A DNA stretch of 64,000 nt, taken from the NCBI GenBank assembly GCA_937928085.1, contig CALFVU010000006.1:186001-250000 (forward strand), given 5' to 3'. Within the stretch, counting starts at the first letter, position 1. The number at the start of each line of letters is the position of its first letter. Shown here piece after piece: positions 8,050-16,367 of the stretch. Both the position numbers and the translations under genes were made by a program. Source of the DNA: an uncultured bacterium (GTDB lineage Bacteria > Spirochaetota > Leptospiria > Leptospirales > Leptonemataceae). The notes under the pieces are model-generated. The model ran no database searches, was not told where the DNA came from, and saw only the letters and a list, made by a program, of their open reading frames with translations.

Positions 8050-9959
8050 AAAAGCTTTTTTTATTTTTATGGATTCCCTTTTCGTCTCTTTTAACCGAAG
8101 CTTTAGTAGATTGGAAAGTTACTTTAAAAGATTCTTTAGAGAATACCAAAGTAGAAAGAATAGATAAGAATTGGAGTGATATTCAAATTCCTATTAGTTT
8201 TGATCAAATTTTACATACAAAAAATAAGATTATATGGTTAAGAAAAGAAATCAATTTAGAAAAAAATTATCCTGTAAGTTTAATTTTTGACAAGATCAAT
8301 GGTTTCTTTGATGTCTATCTTAACGAAGTAAAAATTTATTCTGGACCTGTTATACCCGGTGGTTCTTTATTAGTACAACTTCCTGCAGAACTTTATAGAG
8401 ATGACTTAAATATCATAGCAATAAGATTTCAGATGAAAAGTATTATAGAAAATGGAATTTTTGAACCTATTGAGATGTATCCAGCAAAAGAAGCGGTTGA
8501 GAAATTTTATAAAAAAGATATTAAATATTTTTTTATGTCTATAACATATGGTGGTGTGGGTTTATATCTTTTGTTTTTGTTTTTAAAATTCAAAAATGCA
8601 AAATATTATTTGTTTTTGTCTTTATTCTACATCATCACATCAATTAGTAGTTTTTTTTCAAATGCATATATCTACGAATTTGTTATCTTTCCCAATTTTT
8701 TTTATAGCTTGGCGATGGCTCTACCTGTATTACTGCCAATGTTTTTTATCCGCTTTTTTAGTTTATATTTTAAATATTTATCCAAAGCTTATTGGATTTT
8801 CAAGTATGATTTCTATGTTAGTATTATATTTTTTTTGATTATTTTTATATCTGGTATTTTTAATGTTTATTGGGCTAGAGTTTTAAATTTACTATGGATC
8901 GTTTTATTTGTTCTTGTTTTTGTGTATTGTATTTATTTAATTTTGATAGATCTTTCGAAAAATCTTGAAATCAAACGTTTAGTAATTTTAGTTTTTTTAA
9001 CGTATTTATTTGCGAATTCTTTTCATTCTATTTTGAATTTTAATTATTTTAAACAAGAACGATTTTTGTATCATTTAGATGTGTTTATTATACTCCTTTC
9101 TCCAGTTTTTTTGATTTTTTGGGAAATTATTGAACTTCAAAGAAGTCTTAAAAGAAAAGAAGAGCAATTTGTCTCTTTCGATATTTTACAAACAAAAATT
9201 TTTGATTATATACTAACCGCTTTAGAGATTCGCATCAAAGAAATCATAGAAATTTTGCATAAAACTCCATCTAAAGAATTAACTCCCAATCAGTCAAAAA
9301 ATCTCATTTATACTGTCGAAGAGTTAGAAAAAAATTTAAATGACATTTTAGAATTAAGCAGATTAGAAGTTTTAGAAGAGCCCGAATCGTATGTAGAAAT
9401 TAACGTAAAAGATTTCTTAGAAACAATCTTAAATAGTAGCTCGATTTCTTACTCAATTAATGTAGATGAGAATCTAAAATTAACAACAAGTTTAGAGCTT
9501 GTAAATTCTCTTTTGATTCGATTTATTGATTTTCCCGGTTTTGGAAGTTTTCAGCATATTGATTTGGTAGTTTTAGCAGAAGGAAATCAATTACACTTTC
9601 GATTTTTCTTTTATAACACGAATTTAAAAATCGTTAGTAGAATTTATAATATTATTAAAGAAAAATTACCTGACCAAGAGGGATTATGGATTCAATGGAA
9701 AATCATAAAAGAGATTATTAGAATTTTGGGGGGAGAATTAAACATAAAGCTTTATAGTAAAAAATATTTATATATAGAATTTTTTATTCAACTTACGAAG
9801 TCGCAAAATTTTCAACAAAAAGAAAAAATATCTGAGAAAAAGCAAGTCATACCTTTAGTTTATTTATATTATGTAGAAAATAAAAATAAAACCCAAAAAT
9901 CAAAAAATCAAACTTTTTTAGAAAAAATTAAAGAACTATTGAAAAAAAAGATTGCTTAG
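8046..9959 (+). CDS. 7TM receptor-like protein with degenerate kinase C-terminus
   Basis: A 637-residue paralogue of the preceding protein. It has a signal peptide, a jelly-roll ectodomain (DVYLNEVKIYSG is the typical strand pattern), about seven membrane helices at residues 165-365, and a cytoplasmic region resembling a histidine kinase. There is no recognisable H-box His, and the ATP-binding domain lacks clear N, G1 and G2 boxes; only a WIQWKIIKEIIRILGGEL-like helix remains. It may be a signal-binding partner of the preceding protein rather than an enzyme. The 4-base overlap implies coupled translation. The call rests on architecture and position. Confidence 0.7.
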   Translation: MKKLFLFLWIPFSSLLTEALVDWKVTLKDSLENTKVERIDKNWSDIQIPISFDQILHTKNKIIWLRKEINLEKNYPVSLIFDKINGFFDVYLNEVKIYSGPVIPGGSLLVQLPAELYRDDLNIIAIRFQMKSIIENGIFEPIEMYPAKEAVEKFYKKDIKYFFMSITYGGVGLYLLFLFLKFKNAKYYLFLSLFYIITSISSFFSNAYIYEFVIFPNFFYSLAMALPVLLPMFFIRFFSLYFKYLSKAYWIFKYDFYVSIIFFLIIFISGIFNVYWARVLNLLWIVLFVLVFVYCIYLILIDLSKNLEIKRLVILVFLTYLFANSFHSILNFNYFKQERFLYHLDVFIILLSPVFLIFWEIIELQRSLKRKEEQFVSFDILQTKIFDYILTALEIRIKEIIEILHKTPSKELTPNQSKNLIYTVEELEKNLNDILELSRLEVLEEPESYVEINVKDFLETILNSSSISYSINVDENLKLTTSLELVNSLLIRFIDFPGFGSFQHIDLVVLAEGNQLHFRFFFYNTNLKIVSRIYNIIKEKLPDQEGLWIQWKIIKEIIRILGGELNIKLYSKKYLYIEFFIQLTKSQNFQQKEKISEKKQVIPLVYLYYVENKNKTQKSKNQTFLEKIKELLKKKIA

Positions 9960-9985
9960 AAGTTATTATATAAATTTTTACATAT

Positions 9986-11284
9986 ATGGATTTTATTAGT
10001 TATGAGTATAATCAGAAAAAATTAAGAATTCCATTAATTGAGGGTACAGATCAACAAAAGTTTGCAGATATTAATTATTTATTTCAAGAGACTGGTTTAA
10101 TTACTTATGATTCTTCCCTTAATAACACTGCAATTGCAAAAAGTAAAATTTCGTATATTGATTCAAAAAACGGGAAATTATTTTATCGAGGATATAATGT
10201 AGAAGAATTAGTTGAGAAATCCACGTTTGTAGAAACTTCTTTTCTTTTAATTTATGGGCATTTACCAGCTCAAAATGAGTTAAAAAATTTTTCCAATGAA
10301 CTAAGTAAACATTCTATGATTCATGAATCCGTAAGATTATTTTTTGATGCTTTTCCCGGAAGTGCACATCCCCTTGCTATTTTAGCTACTTTAGTTATTG
10401 CTTTATCTGCTTATTATCCTTCATCATTCGAAGAAATGATGAAAAAAGGGATAGATATTCGAACGAGGTTGTTAGCAAAAGTTCGCACTTTAGCAGCTTG
10501 GTCTTACAAAAAAAGTATAGGACAACCTATTATATATCCAAGGGATGAACTTCCTTATTGTACGAATTTTTTAAATATGATGTTTGCTACTCCTGCAGAA
10601 CCTTACAAAGTAGATCCTATTGATGATAAAGTGTTAAATCAGATTTTAATTTTATATGCAGATCACGAAATGAATGCCACCACAACAACAGTACGAGTAG
10701 TTGCTAGTGGTAGAGCGAATCTATTTGCTTGTATTAATGCTGGTATATGTTCTTTATGGGGATCTCGTGAATCCGATGCAAATGTACCACCGATTGTTAT
10801 GTTAAGAGATATGATCAATAATAACATTACACCAGAAGATTATTTTAAAGATTTTATTAGTGGGAAAAAACAACTAAAACTAAATGGTTTTGGGCATAAT
10901 GCTTACGAAAAAGAAGATCCGAGAGCTAAAATGAGTAGAAAAATCTTTAAAGAATACTACCAAAAAAAAATTCAAATTGAGCCTTCTTATTTGCAGGATC
11001 CGATCTTAAATAAAGCTCTGGAAGTGGAAGAGTATGTTATGAATCATCCTGTTTTAAAAGAAATGAATTTTTATCCAAATTTGGAATTTTATTCCGCTCT
11101 AGTATTTAAACTATTAGGGATACCTCCAGAAATGAATAATGTGATTCGCTCTATTGGAAAACTACCGGGATGGTTAGCTCATTGGACAGAACAAAGAGAA
11201 AATCCAGATAGAAAAGTGTATAGACCAAAGCAAATTTATACTGGAGAATTATATAAAACTTATGTTCCTTTACAAGAGAGATAG
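9986..11284 (+). CDS. citrate synthase-like protein lacking canonical catalytic residues
   Basis: A 432-residue protein collinear with type II citrate synthases from end to end: YDSSLNNTA and YIDSKNGKLFYRGY near the N-terminus, ADHEMNATTTTVR, GFGHNAYEKEDPRA, and LPGWLAHW near the C-terminus. His304 of GFGH is retained. The GPAHGGAN loop that carries a catalytic His reads GSRESDAN, with Glu262 at that position. The catalytic Asp of N-V-D-F-Y-S is Glu367 (NLEFYS), and the Arg after the conserved His is Asn. The frame is intact over the full length, so it is not a decayed gene. It may be a non-canonical synthase or a regulatory relative; I withhold the name gltA. Confidence 0.85.
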   Translation: MDFISYEYNQKKLRIPLIEGTDQQKFADINYLFQETGLITYDSSLNNTAIAKSKISYIDSKNGKLFYRGYNVEELVEKSTFVETSFLLIYGHLPAQNELKNFSNELSKHSMIHESVRLFFDAFPGSAHPLAILATLVIALSAYYPSSFEEMMKKGIDIRTRLLAKVRTLAAWSYKKSIGQPIIYPRDELPYCTNFLNMMFATPAEPYKVDPIDDKVLNQILILYADHEMNATTTTVRVVASGRANLFACINAGICSLWGSRESDANVPPIVMLRDMINNNITPEDYFKDFISGKKQLKLNGFGHNAYEKEDPRAKMSRKIFKEYYQKKIQIEPSYLQDPILNKALEVEEYVMNHPVLKEMNFYPNLEFYSALVFKLLGIPPEMNNVIRSIGKLPGWLAHWTEQRENPDRKVYRPKQIYTGELYKTYVPLQER

Positions 11285-11319
11285 TTGCTAAGATTAAATG
11301 ATTGTAAAAAGGATTCTAA

Positions 11320-13251
11320 CTATTCAGTTTTTTTTTCTATACTTTTTACATAAAATCTATATTTCGGAGCATTTTTAGATACAAAGAATTGTATATTTTT
11401 ATCAAATATTCCAGATATATCCCATCGGTGATTTTTTAATGTTTCAATATTTTTAAAAAGATGAGGTATAGCATTCCATAGAATAAATTCAATATCGGTC
11501 AAAGCACGCTCGACTTTAAATTTTAAATGTTTATCATTAAAAATTTCAATATCATAAAATCGAACATTTTGTAAAAGAAAGTAGATTTCTTCATTTCCAT
11601 TGCCAAAAGGTTCTAAAAGCCTAAGTTCCTGAATTAATTTTTCTTTTAACCATTCGGGTTTAATGCATAATTCTAAATAATTCTTGTTTTTTTTAGAAGA
11701 AGAGTTATGTTTTGATGAGATATGAATGTTTTTTAATGCAAGTTGAAGTTTTTCAATGTCCTCGTATTTAATTGTAAATCCTGCTGCTTCCGCATGCCCT
11801 CCTAAATCAACAAAAAGATCTTTCAACGGCAATAATATTTCCAAAATATTAACTTGATTCCAGCTTCGAATCGAACCTTTTGCAAATTTTCCATCAGGAT
11901 TGATCCATATTGCAGGTTTTTGAAATCTCTCTGCTAGTTTAGATGCCATAATTCCTGAAACACCTGCTTCTAAGTCTTTATGATAAAAAAATATAATATC
12001 TTCAGATTGATTGATAATTTCCCAATTTTCATTTAATATATTTTGATTTTTTTTTGTTTTTTCTCTTCTTAAATTATTCATCTTGATTAATTGATTTGCT
12101 TTTTCTAATGCTAACAGTTCATTTTGTTCTAATAGTAAATCAATAGCTTTTTGTGTTTCTCCCATCCTTCCAGCAGCGTTTAAAACAGGAGCGATACTCC
12201 AACTAAAATCTCTAGAAGATAAATATTCATAATTTAAGCCTAATTCTTGTATTAATGCTTGTAATCCTTTTACGAAAGTTATAGGATACTTTAATAAACC
12301 TAATCCAGCTTTTACTATGGTACGATTTTCACCAATTAAAGGAACATAGTCAGCTAAGTAACCAATAGAAATCAAACTAGAGTATCTCATCAAGGTTTCT
12401 AAGATATGTTTTCTTTGTTCAATAGAAAGACAGGTAATGTATTTTCCAAAATCTGTTGGTGATTTTTGTAATAAATCTTTAAGCAGATCTATGGATGTTT
12501 CGGGAAAGCGTTCAACAATCATTTCGAATTTAATTTCTTTATAATCATTATTTCTTAGTATAGTATTATCTTGTATCTTTTTGAAAAATCTTCCATTTTG
12601 AAATAGATAATATTCCTGATTATGATTTAAAAATTGCTTTTTTGTTAAAATTCCATTTAAAAAAAATTCTAATGCTAAAATCAATTTAAAAACTATACCT
12701 ACAGTTGGAATTTTATGATTATGTTCTAATGGGGTATCGCATAGTAAAGGATTTACGAAAGCTATGGAATTTAATATTTCTGGATCAATATTTTCTATTT
12801 GTGGTATATGATGATCAAGTATTATGATTTTTTTTTTATAGTCCACAAATTCTTTTAATACTTGGATATGAGAACTACCCATATCTAATAAAATCAATAA
12901 ATCGGGATTCTTTTGTTTGATTTCTTCCAAAATCTTATCTGTAATACCATAGTAGTCTCCTTCTGATGAGTTTTTATATTCTAATTTTTTTGGTGAGAAT
13001 TTTTTGGATAAATAGTCATATAAAATCACTGTAGAAGTAATCCCATCTACGTCTTTATCACTTATAATGAGAATCATTTCATTTTTATTTGTGCTTTCGA
13101 GTAGATAAGAAATTGCTTTTTCTATGTCAGGTAAATACAAAGGAGAATGGATCAGAAATCGATCAGTAAAATAATCAAATGAATGAATTTGAGAATAATC
13201 TTCTTTATCATAAAGTTGTTCTAATATTTTTAATTTTTTTTCGATACCCAT
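11320..13251 (-). CDS. recJ: single-stranded-DNA-specific exonuclease RecJ
   Basis: A 643-residue DHH-family 5'-3' exonuclease of recombination and mismatch repair. The N-terminal DHH domain shows ISDKDVDGITS (metal-binding aspartates), LLDMGSSH and the signature DHHIP. LNAAGRMG follows in the middle. The DHHA1 domain carries GGHAEAAGFTI, and an OB-fold follows at the C-terminus. It is somewhat longer than the E. coli protein because of an insertion at about residues 195-300. It is convergent with the citrate-synthase-like gene (35 bases between stops). Confidence 0.93.
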   Translation of the reverse strand: MGIEKKLKILEQLYDKEDYSQIHSFDYFTDRFLIHSPLYLPDIEKAISYLLESTNKNEMILIISDKDVDGITSTVILYDYLSKKFSPKKLEYKNSSEGDYYGITDKILEEIKQKNPDLLILLDMGSSHIQVLKEFVDYKKKIIILDHHIPQIENIDPEILNSIAFVNPLLCDTPLEHNHKIPTVGIVFKLILALEFFLNGILTKKQFLNHNQEYYLFQNGRFFKKIQDNTILRNNDYKEIKFEMIVERFPETSIDLLKDLLQKSPTDFGKYITCLSIEQRKHILETLMRYSSLISIGYLADYVPLIGENRTIVKAGLGLLKYPITFVKGLQALIQELGLNYEYLSSRDFSWSIAPVLNAAGRMGETQKAIDLLLEQNELLALEKANQLIKMNNLRREKTKKNQNILNENWEIINQSEDIIFFYHKDLEAGVSGIMASKLAERFQKPAIWINPDGKFAKGSIRSWNQVNILEILLPLKDLFVDLGGHAEAAGFTIKYEDIEKLQLALKNIHISSKHNSSSKKNKNYLELCIKPEWLKEKLIQELRLLEPFGNGNEEIYFLLQNVRFYDIEIFNDKHLKFKVERALTDIEFILWNAIPHLFKNIETLKNHRWDISGIFDKNIQFFVSKNAPKYRFYVKSIEKKTE

Positions 13252-13315
13252 AGCTTAATAGAAAAGCCTTACTTTGATTTTCGGAAATTAGATCTATAAA
13301 AAATCAATAATTACA

Positions 13316-13660
13316 TTAAAAATCTTCTTTTAAAAAAGACGGTTTTTGAAATGAGTTTTCTACAGGATCAAAATATCGTTTTTTTTGAGGAGATATACTT
13401 TCTGGAACTTGTGTAAATTTGTGACTTAGTTCACCTCTTTCTCGAATCAATAATCGTTCTATTATAAAAAAAAATCCAAACAAACCTTTTTGTAAATATA
13501 TTTCTTTTGCATATTCAGAACATGTAGGATAAAGGGAACACCGATCCTCATTCATTTTTGTTTCTTTTTGTTGATACTTTTCAATAAAATGTATAAAAGG
13601 ATCGGTTTTACAATTTAAATTTAATAAAATAAGAATTAAAAGAATACTAATTTTCTTCAT
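13316..13660 (-). CDS. yidD: YidD-like membrane protein insertion factor with lipoprotein signal
   Basis: A 114-residue protein. The core CSLYPTCSEYAKEIYLQKG...FIIERLLIRE matches the YidD/haemolytic family pattern P-x-C-S-x-Y-A...G...RL. YidD is thought to assist YidC in membrane protein insertion. Unusually, the N-terminus is a hydrophobic signal ending LLNLNC (Cys17), giving a possible lipoprotein, whereas classic YidD has only a short amphipathic N-terminus. The second conserved Cys after RL is absent (RERGEL). It overlaps the upstream ferritin-like gene by 14 bases, so translation is probably coupled. Confidence 0.75.
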   Translation of the reverse strand: MKKISILLILILLNLNCKTDPFIHFIEKYQQKETKMNEDRCSLYPTCSEYAKEIYLQKGLFGFFFIIERLLIRERGELSHKFTQVPESISPQKKRYFDPVENSFQKPSFLKEDF

Positions 13661-14201
13661 CAGAAATGTCCCAATAGCCTTGTGGATTTGTCTGAGAAGT
13701 TCCCTGAGATAAATACGTAGCGAAAGATTCCATTAAAAGTCTAGATTCTTCTTTGAAATTTGCTAATTGTTTAAATAAATATTGTATGTTGGGATCTTCG
13801 AATTTTTTTGACATCTTATCGTAGAACTCTGCTGCATCTTCTAGCTGTTTTGTAGCTAATCCTAATGCCTCGATTTCTACTCCTTTAGAATCTTTATTGG
13901 TAATTCTATCTAATCTTCGCATAAGAATTTGCAACGATGTACTATTAAATTTATGAACTTCTGATGCCATTTTTAAATTTGGTAAAGCTTCTCCTCCTTT
14001 TATTGAGGAGTATAAATCAGATATCATTTTAATTTGTTCGTCTTGCTCTTCTGCTAGTTTATAAAATAAATCTTTGATTGGTCCTTCGGGTAGTTTTTCA
14101 GCATTTTTTACGTAAAAGTCAAATACATTTTTTTCATGTTGAATACAGGCTGCCACCGCTTCTAAAAAAGTTGACTTTTTTATAGGTTTAAAAGTTTTCA
14201 T
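13647..14201 (-). CDS. ferritin-like (rubrerythrin-type four-helix) protein
   Basis: A 184-residue all-helical protein built from two similar helical hairpins: AACIQHEKNVFDFY...LAEEQDEQIKMI and ATKQLEDAAEFYDKM...LANFKEESRLLM. The repeated E-x-x-x-x-(F)Y and E-E-x-x-x patterns resemble the di-iron ferritin-like domain. However, the usual EExxH of the second helix reads EEQDEQ, so metal binding may be altered. No rubredoxin domain is present. It could be an oxidative-stress or iron-handling protein; its substrate is unknown. It is the first gene of a two-gene unit with the YidD-like lipoprotein. Confidence 0.65.
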   Translation of the reverse strand: MKTFKPIKKSTFLEAVAACIQHEKNVFDFYVKNAEKLPEGPIKDLFYKLAEEQDEQIKMISDLYSSIKGGEALPNLKMASEVHKFNSTSLQILMRRLDRITNKDSKGVEIEALGLATKQLEDAAEFYDKMSKKFEDPNIQYLFKQLANFKEESRLLMESFATYLSQGTSQTNPQGYWDISDEEN

Positions 14202-14241
14202 AGTATAAGATTATTTTATTATAAAAATTTTCAAGTATTTT

Positions 14242-15095
14242 ATGTATTTTGATGAGCATTTTCTTAATGAAACAAAAAAAAATCAAATTTTTTGTATTCG
14301 AAATCCTCAATATTCTAATGAAGAAATACAAAAAGAATTAAAACAATTAAAACTTTTTCGAAAAGGACCTTTTCTAATCAATAACGTCAAAATTGAATCT
14401 CAGTGGAATAGTTATATAAAATGGAAATATTTACTTAAAGTTTTACATAAACATAAAAGCAATTTAGAAATTTTAAAAAAAAAACTCTTCGAATTCTAGA
14501 TATCGGTTGTAATAATGGGTATTATTCATTTTTGCTTTATTATTATTTAAAAGTGAATGGTTTTGAATGTGATATGGATTTATTAGATCCTGTTGATGAT
14601 TTTTATCATCAATATTGTTTTTTAAAAAAATTCTTTCCTTCAGAGGATCAAAAGAGATGGTGCTATCATAAAATTGGATGGGAAGAAATACCTTCATTAC
14701 AAAATCATTATGATTTAATTCTTTGTATGGGAATTTTCTATCATCATAAAAATTTTGTGAGGTTATTAGAAACTATCTATCATCAATTAAATAAAAAAGG
14801 AATATTGATTTTAGAAACAATTACAATCAAATATGGAAAATATCCTTTATTTTTGCTTCCCAAAAAAAGGTATGCTGGTTCAAAGGGAATTTGGTTTATT
14901 CCGAATCAACAAGGAGTTTTGTATATACTACACAGATTGAATTTTCGAAATGTGGAATTTCATTCAGAGAGATTTCACTTAGACGAAATGAAAGGTATTT
15001 TTTATTTACCTTCGCTTAAAGAAATGTTAAGAGAAAATAAAACAATAGAAGGGTATCCAAAACCTTATAGAAGTTTTTTTTCTTGTTCTAAATAA
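14242..15095 (+). pseudogene. cmoB: tRNA U34 carboxymethyltransferase CmoB, frame broken at an A10 tract
   Basis: The two halves of one CmoB lie in different frames. The first (ATG 14242, to a stop at 14497-14499) contains FRKGPFLINNVKIESQWNSYIKW. The second, readable from about 14484, contains LRILDIGCNNGYYS (SAM motif I), MGIFYHHKNF, LILETITI and the terminal EGYPKPYRSF, all typical of CmoB. The frame changes at ten consecutive A bases (14475-14484), and one extra A (or a -1 shift) restores a single protein of about 284 residues. This could be a genuine disruption, slippage-based expression, or a homopolymer sequencing error. CmoB carboxymethylates hydroxyuridine-34 with the product of CmoA, and an intact cmoA lies at 24831. 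Confidence 0.8.
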
Positions 15096-15165
15096 TTTTA
15101 TAAATTTATTTAAAAATTATCTTTAAAAAAATTGATAAATAAAAAAACGTATTTGAAGTGGGTTT

Positions 15166-15693
15166 ATGCAAGAAAAAAAGTTTATCATAGGAATCATTGG
15201 TCCCAATCAATCCTTATGCACAAAAGAGGTTTATGATTTTGGATTATCTTTAGGTAGAAGATTGATTGATGATGGTTATATGATCGTTTGTGGTGGAATG
15301 TATGGGATAATGGAAGCGGTATGTAGAGGAGCAAGAAACTCACCATTGTATTACTATGGTTGTACTATTGGAATTATACCTTCTAATGATAAGACATTAG
15401 CTAATCCTTTTTGTGATATTGTTATACCTACGGGAATGGGACTTGCACGAAATGTAATTATTATAAATACAGCAGATGTAATTGTTGCAATTTCAGGGGG
15501 TGCTGGAACATTATCAGAAATTGCTTATGCTTGGCAAATGGGAAAGGAAATTTTATGTTTTACAGAATTTGAAGGATGGGCAAAAACTCTATCTGGTACA
15601 CAATTAGATACAACACAAAATAGAACAATAAAATCGGTTCAAAGTTTAGAAGAGATTCTAAAAGAATTAAGAAAAATTTTATATAAAATTTAA
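15166..15693 (+). CDS. TIGR00725/LOG-like (SLOG Rossmann) protein
   Basis: A 175-residue Rossmann-fold protein. GIIGPN near the N-terminus, CGGMYGIMEAVCRGAR, and SGGAGTLSEIAYAWQMGK match the SLOG/LOG superfamily, in which the GGxGT-x-x-E loop binds nucleotide. LOG members are cytokinin-activating phosphoribohydrolases, but the TIGR00725 branch has no settled function. The ATG is preceded by a short GTGGG-type sequence rather than a strong Shine-Dalgarno. It sits between cmoB and a CBS-domain gene on the same strand, with gaps of about 70 bases on each side. Confidence 0.8.
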   Translation: MQEKKFIIGIIGPNQSLCTKEVYDFGLSLGRRLIDDGYMIVCGGMYGIMEAVCRGARNSPLYYYGCTIGIIPSNDKTLANPFCDIVIPTGMGLARNVIIINTADVIVAISGGAGTLSEIAYAWQMGKEILCFTEFEGWAKTLSGTQLDTTQNRTIKSVQSLEEILKELRKILYKI

Positions 15694-15766
15694 AAATCTA
15701 TTAAATTGGTTGAAAAAATTGATTGTTTAAGAAAAATAGCTACTTAAAAGTCTAAGGAGTTCTAAA

Positions 15767-16357
15767 ATGTACAAAATACTTTCTACAATTCCCTTGGGTT
15801 CTGGAATTAAATTTCATCGTCCTGAGACACCTGTTTTTGAACCTTTGCAACCTACAGATCCAGCAATTAAAGCAATGACAGATTTAAAAAAGATTCCTGC
15901 AAGAATCATTTATCCTAATGAAACCATAGATGGTGCAAACGAAAAAATGATTGCTAACAAAGTAAGATTGTTATTTGTCGTAAATTATTCGGATCAAATT
16001 CTTGGTATTATTACAGCTCAAGATATCTTGGGAGAAAAACCTATACAATATGCAAAAGAGAATAATCTAAAACGAAATCAAATACTTGTAAAAGATATTA
16101 TGACAAAAGCAGAAGATCTTGAGGTAATCGAAATTAAAACGTTAGCGTATTCTACAGTACTTGATGTAATTGAAACATTAAGACAAAAAAAACGTCAGCA
16201 TATTTTAGTAGTAGACTATCAAGGACCAAATGGAGAAAAAACAGTACGGGGTATTTTTTCCTTAAACCAAATAGCAAGACAACTCGGTATAACGATTAAA
16301 ACATATGATATTGCAGATACTTTAGTGGAAATTGCAAAAGTCTTACAGTCAAAATAA
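15767..16357 (+). CDS. CBS-domain protein
   Basis: A 196-residue soluble protein carrying a CBS pair. The first runs from MTDLKKIPARIIYPNETIDGA to GIITAQDILG, the second from VKDIMTK to GIFSLNQIARQLG. CBS pairs usually bind adenine nucleotides and act as energy sensors. No fused enzyme domain is present, so it probably regulates a partner. TAAGGAG lies 8 bases before the ATG, a strong ribosome site. glpK follows 10 bases after its stop, which makes joint transcription likely; a role in controlling glycerol metabolism would be inference only. Confidence 0.8.
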   Translation: MYKILSTIPLGSGIKFHRPETPVFEPLQPTDPAIKAMTDLKKIPARIIYPNETIDGANEKMIANKVRLLFVVNYSDQILGIITAQDILGEKPIQYAKENNLKRNQILVKDIMTKAEDLEVIEIKTLAYSTVLDVIETLRQKKRQHILVVDYQGPNGEKTVRGIFSLNQIARQLGITIKTYDIADTLVEIAKVLQSK

Positions 16358-16367
16358 AAGGATGTTT

